Below the pieces are notes generated by a model. The model worked only from the letters and a program-made list of their open reading frames with translations, had not been told where the DNA came from and searched no databases. Below are positions 1 through 5,169 of a stretch of 5,342 nucleotides of DNA, piece by piece. Positions within the stretch are counted from its first letter, which is position 1, and each line of letters starts with the position of its first letter. Where the stretch lies: NCBI GenBank assembly GCA_021800745.1, contig JAJYYS010000112.1:1-5342 (forward strand), given 5' to 3'. This stretch comes from a bacterium. GTDB lineage: Bacteria > SZUA-79 > Acidulodesulfobacterales > Acidulodesulfobacteraceae. A program made the translations under genes and the position numbers.

Positions 1-98
1 CTTATCTCTTCGATTACCTGTTCGTAATTTTCGGCGGTAATTTCACCTCTTAAATACTCCCCCGTATGTTTTTTTCCTTTCCATTGATAAACAGCCAT
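1..98 (-). CDS. pilC: PilC, type IV pilus inner-membrane platform protein (N-terminal fragment)
   Basis: Only the first 32 codons are present; the gene continues past the left edge of the window. The translation begins MAVYQWKGKKHTGEYLRGEI and continues TAENYEQVIEEI. This matches the usual start of the GspF/PilC family: an aromatic-W-K-G opening, a G-x-x-x-x-G-E-I step and an A-E-N stretch before the first cytoplasmic helical domain. PilC is the polytopic membrane protein on which the PilB and PilT motors act. A GGAGG ribosome binding site lies 7 bases upstream of the ATG, which fixes the start. The ATG lies 14 bases after the pilT stop codon, so the gene is probably co-transcribed with pilT. 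Family assignment rests on a short N-terminus plus the strong pilB-pilT context. The catalytic and membrane parts cannot be inspected here. Confidence 0.88.
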   Translation of the reverse strand, partial: MAVYQWKGKKHTGEYLRGEITAENYEQVIEEI

Positions 99-105
99 TT
101 AAATG

Positions 106-110
106 CCTCC
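106..110 (-). promoter_or_regulatory. Ribosome binding site of pilC
   Basis: The minus strand reads GGAGG here, followed by 7 bases and then the pilC ATG at 98-96. It decides the start of the truncated pilC gene, which is too short in this window to be called by length alone. It sits in the 14-base gap just after the pilT TAA stop. Confidence 0.8.
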
Positions 111-112
111 GA

Positions 113-1318
113 TTATAAATTGCCGAAATCTATTCCCGAAAAAGGCTTGTCTCCGCCGATATCCGGTTTGCCGGCAGTAGAACCCATAGAATTTTGTCCG
201 CCTTTATTTAAAGGCGAAGTTCCGGCATTTCCAGTTAATCCGCCCTTTGACATAACGCCGGAGCTTATAGTCTGCTTTAATTCTTCTATATCTGACGATC
301 TGTTGTATGCATCTTCTTCGCTTATTATTTTTTTATTTACGAGCGATGCCAGAGCCTGATTCAGCGTCTGCATCCCAAACTTTTCCTGTCCGAGCTGAAG
401 CTGGGAATAAATCTGATGAATTTTATTTTCTCTTATCAAATTTCTTATAGCGGCATTAGGTATCATCAATTCCGCTGCCAGCACTCTGCCGGCAGTGTCT
501 ATCCTCGGGATAAGCGTTTGCGACAGAACCGCGACGAGAGATAAGGAGAGGGACGACCTTACTTCCGGCTGCTGATTCGGAGGAAATATATCTATGACCC
601 TGCTTATAGTTTGAACGGCAGAATTTGTATGAAGCGTCCCAAAAGTGAGATGTCCCGTCTCGGCAATAGTGAGAGCGGCTTCCATAGTTTCCATATCTCT
701 TATTTCGCCGACAAGAACTACATCGGGGTCTTCTCTTAATATATGCCTTAACGCCTCCGAAAAACTGCTTGAATCCTGACCTATCTCCCTCTGGTTAACA
801 AGACATCCTTTGTGCGGAAAGACATACTCTATCGGGTCTTCTATAGTGATTATATGTTCATGTCTGGTCTGATTTATCTCGTCTATCATCGAAGCAAGGG
901 TGGTTGTTTTGCCGGAACCGGTAGGTCCGGTTACCAGTACGAGTCCGCGGGGCGATTTGATAATTTCCCTTATCATTGGGGGGAGACCCAGTAAATCTAT
1001 GGAAGGAATCTCATGGGGTATAACTCTGAACGCCCCTGCGACTGCGCCCCTATCGTAATATAAATTGCCTCTGAACCGTGAAACGCCTTTCTGGCTGAAA
1101 GAAAAATCCAGTTCGTGCGTTTCTTCGAACTTTTTCTTCTGTAAATCCGTAATAACGCTATAACAAAGACCCTGCGTATCGGAAGGAGCAAGCACCGGAA
1201 AATTTAGGGGCACAAGAGAACCTCTGAGCCTTATTTGCGGAGGCGTTCCGGCTGCTATATGAAGATCCGAAGCTCCCTGGTCCACGGTTGTTTTTAATAA
1301 ATCGGCGACTGACGGCAT
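113..1318 (-). CDS. pilT: PilT, type IV pilus retraction ATPase
   Basis: PilT is the cytoplasmic hexameric AAA-like ATPase that depolymerises pili and powers twitching motility. The N-terminal PAS-like domain opens with the family's A-S-D-L-H motif (residues 16-20). The ATPase core shows Walker A GPTGSGKT (131-138), the Asp box IITIEDPIEY (156-165), Walker B DVVLVGEIRD (199-208) and the His box GHLTFGTLHTN (222-232). The PilT-specific AIRNLIRE motif (290-297) separates it from PilB, GspE and PilU-like relatives. All catalytic residues expected from the family are visible. The protein is 401 residues against a usual length of about 345-370. The excess is a Gly/Ser/Asn-rich tail from about residue 352. 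AAGGAG lies 6 bases before the ATG and supports this start. The gene follows pilB after 24 bases and precedes pilC by 14, so the three are likely one transcript. Confidence 0.97.
   Translation of the reverse strand: MPSVADLLKTTVDQGASDLHIAAGTPPQIRLRGSLVPLNFPVLAPSDTQGLCYSVITDLQKKKFEETHELDFSFSQKGVSRFRGNLYYDRGAVAGAFRVIPHEIPSIDLLGLPPMIREIIKSPRGLVLVTGPTGSGKTTTLASMIDEINQTRHEHIITIEDPIEYVFPHKGCLVNQREIGQDSSSFSEALRHILREDPDVVLVGEIRDMETMEAALTIAETGHLTFGTLHTNSAVQTISRVIDIFPPNQQPEVRSSLSLSLVAVLSQTLIPRIDTAGRVLAAELMIPNAAIRNLIRENKIHQIYSQLQLGQEKFGMQTLNQALASLVNKKIISEEDAYNRSSDIEELKQTISSGVMSKGGLTGNAGTSPLNKGGQNSMGSTAGKPDIGGDKPFSGIDFGNL
116..265 (-). other. Low-complexity C-terminal tail of PilT
   Basis: Residues 352-401 of PilT follow the last conserved family segment (residues 333-349, ending DIEELKQ). 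They form a Gly/Ser/Asn/Lys-rich, probably disordered extension. It has a loose repeating pattern of K-G-G or I-G-G steps (SKGGLTG, NKGGQNS, DIGGDKP). Most PilT proteins end near the start of this tail. Its role is unknown. It could be a linker or a docking peptide, or sequence that arose from slippage or a small insertion. Confidence 0.7.
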
Positions 1319-1324
1319 ATACGG

Positions 1325-1330
1325 CTCCTT
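1325..1330 (-). promoter_or_regulatory. Ribosome binding site of pilT
   Basis: The minus strand reads AAGGAG, 6 bases before the pilT ATG at 1318-1316. It lies in the 24-base gap after the pilB TGA stop, next to the palindrome TAAAATTTTA (1331-1340). The strong site argues for independent initiation at pilT rather than dependence on pilB coupling. Confidence 0.8.
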
Positions 1331-1342
1331 TAAAATTTTATG

Positions 1343-3199
1343 TCAAGTTTGAATATCGGCAGTTTTTTCGTCTAAATACTGAATAATTTCTTCCAATGAA
1401 GTAATTCCCTCTAAAAACCTTTCTTTAGCGGATCCTTTTAAGGGCTTCATTCCATGATTTACCGCAACCCTTTGTATTTCAAATTCGTTGGCATTTTCAT
1501 AAATTTTGTTCTTAACGTCGTCTCCGACGTTAAGAACTTCGTATATAGCGATTCTTCCTTTATAGCCGGTTTTATTGCACGCCGCACAGCCTTTCGCTTT
1601 ATAAAAACGCTTTCCCGCAATTTCGGCGTTTGTAAATCCCAATTTAGCCAGAGCGTTAACGTCGGCATAATAGGGCTCTTTGCATTCGGCGCATAATTTT
1701 CTTATAAGCCTCTGCGCTATAACTAAATTTAAACTGGAAGCTACAAGGAACGGCTCTACTTTCATATTGATAAGTCTAGATATCGTGGACGACGCATTAT
1801 TGGTATGAATAGTCGAAAGGACCATATGCCCTGTAAGTGCCGCTTTTATTGCAATCTCGGCGGTTTCTAAATCTCTTATTTCGCCGACCATTATAATGTC
1901 AGGGTCCTGCCTTAGAAAAGACCGCAAAGCGGAAGCAAACGTTAAGCCGATTTCTTCGTTAACAAGAACCTGATTAATTCCCTGAATATTATATTCGACG
2001 GGGTCTTCGGCAGTCGAAATATTTACGTCCGGCCTGTTTACCTCCGAAAGCGCGCTGTATAAAGTGGTAGTTTTGCCCGAACCCGTGGGACCGGTTACGA
2101 GAATCATTCCGTAAGGCCTGTGTATAGCCGTTTTAAAATCTTTCAACTGCTCATCGGAAAACCCTAATTTTCTCATATCAAGCTGAAGATTGGATTTATC
2201 CAGCACCCTGATGACGATTTTTTCCCCGAAAAGGGTCGGAAGGCACGATACTCTCATATCGACTTCTTTATTATCCATTCTTGCCTTAATGCGGCCGTCC
2301 TGCGGAAGCCTCCTTTCGGATATATCCATCTGCGACATTATTTTTAATCTCGAAATTATAGGATTTTTCAGCTGTCCGGGTATTTTCATCTGTTCTATCA
2401 ATTTCCCGTCCAAGCGGTATCTCACCCTGACGATGGATTCATAAGGCTCTATATGGATATCGCTTGCATTCATTTTAACCGCATCCAAAAGAACCTTATT
2501 GACGAATTTTATAATAGGCTGTTCGGACGATGACCTTTGAAGTTCGGATATATCCACTTCCTCGTTGGTTTCCTCGATGGCGATGGAGTTGAGATAATCT
2601 TTGTTTTCGGTAAGTATGCTTGATGCATTATAATATTTAGATAATGCCGAGGCGATTTCGTTTTCCGATGCAACGACTATTTCTATATTCAAGCCCGTTA
2701 AGAATTTTATGTCGTCTAATGCCTCTACCCTTGTAGGGTCGGATACCGCAAGGTACATTGTGTTGCCCTGCCTTTTAAAGGGAACCACCTGAAGCTTGAC
2801 CGCCAAATCGGGAGGGATAAGTTTTATTACGCTTTCAGGAATCTCGCCTTCAAGCAGATTAACGGTTGCGGCGCCGAACTCTTTAGAAAGAAAAGAAACC
2901 AGATCGGCATCTTTAATGAAACCGAGTTTTGTAAGCTGCCTTCCTATGCTCCCGCCGACGCGCTTCTGTTCTTCAAGCGCTGAATTCAAGTCTGCCGAGG
3001 TTATTATGCCGTTTTTTACCAGAATTTCTCCGAGTTTTAAATCTTTAATCTTTTCGCCCTTGGCTATTCCAGACCTAATTCTTTCCTGCATAAACAGGGC
3101 GTTTGATATGTCGTCTTTTTTTGCGACGCCGTGCTTTAATAGAATATCTCCTAATTTTTCATTAGAAAAATTAGGAGATGACATGAAATCATTATTCAT
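1343..3199 (-). CDS. pilB: PilB, type IV pilus extension (assembly) ATPase
   Basis: PilB is the cytoplasmic hexameric ATPase that drives pilin polymerisation with PilC. The N-terminus (15-107) holds three tandem MshEN/GspE-N-type motifs, one more than the usual pair, followed by the rest of that domain to about 190. The N2 domain begins near SEQPIIKFVNKVLLDA (225-240) and has S-D-I-H-I-E-P (246-252). The ATPase core shows Walker A GPTGSGKT (370-377), a PilB-type Asp box NISTAEDPVEY (393-403), Walker B DIIMVGEIRD (434-443) and the His box GHMVLSTIHTN (457-467). Cys503, Cys506, Cys538 and Cys541 form the CxxC...CxxC zinc motif typical of PilB/GspE and absent from PilT. The length of 618 residues exceeds the usual 560-580 because of the N-terminus. 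AAGGG lies 6 bases before this ATG; an alternative ATG five codons downstream lacks a ribosome binding site. Two perfect hairpins lie inside the gene. Confidence 0.97.
   Translation of the reverse strand: MNNDFMSSPNFSNEKLGDILLKHGVAKKDDISNALFMQERIRSGIAKGEKIKDLKLGEILVKNGIITSADLNSALEEQKRVGGSIGRQLTKLGFIKDADLVSFLSKEFGAATVNLLEGEIPESVIKLIPPDLAVKLQVVPFKRQGNTMYLAVSDPTRVEALDDIKFLTGLNIEIVVASENEIASALSKYYNASSILTENKDYLNSIAIEETNEEVDISELQRSSSEQPIIKFVNKVLLDAVKMNASDIHIEPYESIVRVRYRLDGKLIEQMKIPGQLKNPIISRLKIMSQMDISERRLPQDGRIKARMDNKEVDMRVSCLPTLFGEKIVIRVLDKSNLQLDMRKLGFSDEQLKDFKTAIHRPYGMILVTGPTGSGKTTTLYSALSEVNRPDVNISTAEDPVEYNIQGINQVLVNEEIGLTFASALRSFLRQDPDIIMVGEIRDLETAEIAIKAALTGHMVLSTIHTNNASSTISRLINMKVEPFLVASSLNLVIAQRLIRKLCAECKEPYYADVNALAKLGFTNAEIAGKRFYKAKGCAACNKTGYKGRIAIYEVLNVGDDVKNKIYENANEFEIQRVAVNHGMKPLKGSAKERFLEGITSLEEIIQYLDEKTADIQT
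1508..1537 (-). repeat. Perfect 13-bp inverted repeat with GAGA tetraloop inside pilB
   Basis: The arms are GTTCTTAACGTCG (1508-1520) and CGACGTTAAGAAC (1525-1537), exact reverse complements separated by 4 bases. On the mRNA (minus) strand the loop reads GAGA, which fits the GNRA tetraloop consensus, closed by a G-C pair. It covers pilB codons 555-564 (VLNVGDDVKN). No T-run follows on either strand, so it is not a normal intrinsic terminator. Confidence 0.85.
2879..3157 (-). other. Three tandem MshEN-type motifs in the PilB N-terminus
   Basis: The known 24-residue MshEN pattern (R-L-G, then L at 6, G at 10, L at 17, L at 21, Q at 24) can be laid over three segments of PilB. Copy 1 is 15-38 (K15, G17, L20, G24, I31, L35, Q38). 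Copy 2 is 55-78 (K55, G57, L60, G64, L71, L75, Q78). Copy 3 is 84-107 (G86, L89, G93, L100, L104, with Glu at the Gln position). The offset from copy 2 to copy 3 is 29 residues, the canonical spacing of a MshEN pair. Copy 1 lies 40 residues before copy 2. In MshE such a pair binds cyclic di-GMP; binding here is inference. Confidence 0.7.
3146..3179 (-). repeat. Perfect 15-bp inverted repeat just after the pilB start codon
   Basis: The arms are ATCTCCTAATTTTTC (3146-3160) and GAAAAATTAGGAGAT (3165-3179), exact reverse complements with a 4-base loop. In the mRNA it occupies positions +21 to +54 from the A of the pilB ATG, codons 7-18. The stem has 4 G-C and 11 A-T pairs. The second mRNA arm encodes the conserved E-K-L-G-D start of the first MshEN-type motif. 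The first arm encodes the non-conserved S-P-N-F-S leader. There is no T-run after it on either strand. Confidence 0.9.
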
Positions 3200-3205
3200 A
3201 CTAAT

Positions 3206-3210
3206 CCCTT
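3206..3210 (-). promoter_or_regulatory. Ribosome binding site of pilB
   Basis: The minus strand reads AAGGG, 6 bases before the ATG at 3199-3197. It selects this start over the in-frame ATG at 3184-3182, which has no purine-rich site at the right distance. The 15-bp hairpin begins 20 bases downstream of the start of the ATG, close to the leading edge of an initiating ribosome. Confidence 0.7.
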
Positions 3211-3275
3211 ATAATAGCTTTTTTTAAATAGACAATAATATTGCATATTTAATTTTATCATATAATCGGAAATTT

Positions 3276-4178
3276 TTAAATTATATCGCTTAAAACTTCC
3301 TTGATAGTGTTAAAATCAGTTCTTTTCCCGGTCCAGATATAAAAACTTTCGACAGCCTGAAATAACAGCATAGACAGCCCGTTCGCGCGTTTCAGCGATT
3401 TTTCCTCCAGGACGCTTAAAAAACCGGAAGACTTTGAAGAATATGAAATATCAAACAAAAAGAATCCGCCCCTGAATTTTTTTAAACCGGCGAATAGATT
3501 ATTAATCAGAGTGCCGCTTTCGTCCGACGGCGTTACGGTATTGACGATAATATCCCAATTTTTAGATAAAATACTTTTTGAAACTGCGTTTAAATTAAAA
3601 TCGGAGCATAAAATTTCCGTATGCGATTTTAGGGACGTTTTCCATAAATATGCTTCTTTTTTAAGCTTATCGGCATTGTTTGCGCTGCGGTTAATTATTA
3701 AAATATCTTTAGCGCCCTCTCTTACTAAAGCATAAAGCGCCGCTCTCGAAGCGCCTCCCGCTCCAAGAAGAATCACGCTCTTACCGTTTAAATTTTCTTT
3801 AAATTCATAATTTACGGCTTCAACGAACCCGGTTATATCCGTATTATACCCGCGGTAACCGCCGTCCTTTTCCAGATTGACAGTATTTACGGCTCCGACG
3901 GTTTCGGCTTCTCCGCTTAAAGAGCCGACATACTTTAAAACTTCTGTTTTATAGGGCTGCGTAATATTTGCGCCTTTTATGCCGAGAGACTTAAAACCGT
4001 TAAATGCGGCGGCAAATTTTTCGGGAGGAACGTCGAACATGCCGTAACATAAGTTTGCGCCGAGGATTTTATTAATAGAGTTATGTATCAGGGGGGAAAG
4101 GGAATATTTTATATTATAACCGAAAATACCGGCTAAATACGGAGGAGCAAAAAGACGGGTATCCTTTTGTTCTTTCAT
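3276..4178 (-). CDS. aroE: AroE, shikimate dehydrogenase (NADP-dependent)
   Basis: AroE is a cytoplasmic enzyme that reduces 3-dehydroshikimate to shikimate in the aromatic amino acid (chorismate) pathway. The shikimate-binding motif SLSP (26-29) is followed by I-H-N (31-33). The motif NITQPYK (71-77) holds the expected catalytic Lys77. GAVNT (95-99) and YNTD (111-114) supply the partner Asp114. The NADP-binding loop GAGGAS is at 139-144, the N-R-S cofactor patch at 163-165 and VNTVTP at 212-217. Near the C-terminus NGLSMLLFQ (266-274) carries the conserved Gln274. The usual D-x-x-Y-x-P-x-x-T segment reads DISYSSKSS (243-251) and lacks its Pro and Thr, a mild oddity. The 300-residue length is slightly long for the family. 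The ATG is one base after the stop of the DUF4388 gene and has no clear ribosome binding site, so translation is probably coupled. A 76-base AT-rich gap leads to pilB. Confidence 0.93.
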   Translation of the reverse strand: MKEQKDTRLFAPPYLAGIFGYNIKYSLSPLIHNSINKILGANLCYGMFDVPPEKFAAAFNGFKSLGIKGANITQPYKTEVLKYVGSLSGEAETVGAVNTVNLEKDGGYRGYNTDITGFVEAVNYEFKENLNGKSVILLGAGGASRAALYALVREGAKDILIINRSANNADKLKKEAYLWKTSLKSHTEILCSDFNLNAVSKSILSKNWDIIVNTVTPSDESGTLINNLFAGLKKFRGGFFLFDISYSSKSSGFLSVLEEKSLKRANGLSMLLFQAVESFYIWTGKRTDFNTIKEVLSDII

Positions 4179-4182
4179 ATCA
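4176..4182 (-). promoter_or_regulatory. Stop-start junction coupling the DUF4388 gene to aroE
   Basis: The minus strand reads TGATATG: the TGA stop of the DUF4388 gene, one base, then the aroE ATG. The 17 bases before the aroE start lack a convincing purine-rich site. Ribosomes finishing the upstream gene are therefore the likely source of aroE initiation. Confidence 0.6.
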
Positions 4183-5130
4183 AGCGCCCATAAGCAATTG
4201 TTTTAAAAGGTAGTCTATTTTGGCGGCTTTTTTGTCGTCGATAAACATATAGACATATCTTTCTATATCCTGAATAGCTTTCGTTAAAGACTGCTTGTCC
4301 CCTTTGCTTAAAATATTAAAATCGACCGGCACTTTGTCCGCTTTGCTGCCGAGCTGTTCTTTTAATATCTTTTTAACCGAATTGACTAAATCTGTGCCTT
4401 TGAGCGGTTCGCTATGCGGAGGGTCAAGCTTAATATAACCGCTTTGCAATAAATTATAAAGAGTTTTTAAAACGAAGAAATCATTTTCTACGGTTAAAGA
4501 AAGAATCTGATTAACGTTTCTTTTGCCGTCCACCAGCGAAAGAACATTCCATATCGAAGGAGTAAGAGACAGCGACCTCAGGTTGCCGCTTCTGTTTGTG
4601 ATTACCGTGGGAATATAATTTTTTGACGGAATAACCTTGGTCATTACGGCCAGCTCGTCGCGTCTTTTCTTGCAATCCGTCAAAATAGGCGATAAATTCA
4701 TGGGGGTTGCGAAATTAATAATATCGGGCAGGGGTTTTTCGTCGAAAGCAAATTCTCCGTTTGTTAAAAAAAGTATATAATTAAGGGTTTCGGATATATA
4801 GCTGGAGGTAAATTCATGTTCTTTAGATTTAGATATCGCTTCGGATTTAAAAAAATATATGTCGAAGCCGGCGGTAGTTTTATAATATGTCCGGTATTTT
4901 TCAAGCATCTGCAGATAATCCTGCTTGCTCATGTCAAGCAGTTTAATCACTAATTTTTCGAGGATATTATTATCGGAAATGGAAAGAAAATATAACATTC
5001 CGTCTTTTATAAAAAGCTTTGCCGCAAAATTTTCGAACCTTAGATTTAATACCCCTGTTTTTTTTGAAATTTCTAAGAATTTTAATACGTCAAAAAGTTC
5101 TAAGTTCGTTATATTGCCTTTTATATCCAT
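4180..5130 (-). CDS. DUF4388 (PATAN) domain protein, probable pilus-motor regulator
   Basis: The start MDIKGNITNLELFDVLKFLE, followed by I-S-K-K-T-G-V-L-N-L and I-K-D-G (41-44), is the typical opening of DUF4388, also called PATAN. The domain runs to about residue 135 and ends with the family-like N-G-E-F-A-F-D (124-130). A second region, about 186-237 (LSLTPSIWNVLSLVDGKRNV onward to LLQSGYIKL), looks like the winged-helix-like module often found after this domain. The C-terminus (245-316) is charged and helical, with no assigned family. There is no signal peptide, membrane segment or receiver domain, so it should be cytoplasmic. In Synechocystis, PATAN response regulators such as PixE bind PilB1; position two genes upstream of pilB suggests a comparable role, which is inference. 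The only ribosome binding site is a weak AAGG 8 bases before the ATG. The stop codon is followed after one base by aroE. Confidence 0.8.
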   Translation of the reverse strand: MDIKGNITNLELFDVLKFLEISKKTGVLNLRFENFAAKLFIKDGMLYFLSISDNNILEKLVIKLLDMSKQDYLQMLEKYRTYYKTTAGFDIYFFKSEAISKSKEHEFTSSYISETLNYILFLTNGEFAFDEKPLPDIINFATPMNLSPILTDCKKRRDELAVMTKVIPSKNYIPTVITNRSGNLRSLSLTPSIWNVLSLVDGKRNVNQILSLTVENDFFVLKTLYNLLQSGYIKLDPPHSEPLKGTDLVNSVKKILKEQLGSKADKVPVDFNILSKGDKQSLTKAIQDIERYVYMFIDDKKAAKIDYLLKQLLMGA

Positions 5131-5169
5131 GATAATGGCCTTATTTTTATTATATTAAAATTTATTGTT

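Noticed and set aside
66..359. 97-codon open frame on the plus strand over the pilC start and pilT tail
   Set aside because: It is antisense to two well-supported genes, and its composition reflects the low-complexity PilT tail.
916..932. Inverted repeat AACCGG/CCGGTT with a 5-base loop in pilT
   Set aside because: It falls on the Walker A codons (V-T-G-P-T-G-S); Gly/Pro/Thr codon constraints explain it.
1385..1406. Imperfect hairpin with a 4-base loop (8 of 9 pairs) near the pilB 3' end
   Set aside because: One internal mismatch breaks it into two 4-bp stems. It codes for an ordinary S-L-E-E-I-I helix and is not significant alone.
2625..2647. Perfect 7-bp inverted repeat GCATTAT/ATAATGC with a 9-base loop in pilB
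   Set aside because: Within chance expectation, and built of AT-rich codons.
2796..3227. 143-codon open frame on the plus strand opposite the pilB N-terminus
   Set aside because: It mirrors the codon pattern of pilB, has no recognisable domain, and pilB is certain on the other strand.
3200..3275. Possible promoter in the aroE-pilB gap (TTGTCT with TATAAG 16 bases downstream on the minus strand)
   Set aside because: The -10-like element overlaps the pilB ribosome binding site, so transcription would begin at or past the ATG. No better -35/-10 pair and no sigma-54 motif was found.
4921..4941. Perfect 7-bp inverted repeat CTGCTTG/CAAGCAG with a 7-base loop in the DUF4388 gene
   Set aside because: A 7-bp stem with a short loop is expected about three times by chance in a window of this size, and it lies in plain coding sequence.
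5149..5154. TATAAT on the minus strand upstream of the DUF4388 gene
   Set aside because: It has no -35 match at 16-18 bases, and it would leave a leader of only about 11 bases. The region is AT-rich, so the hexamer is likely incidental.
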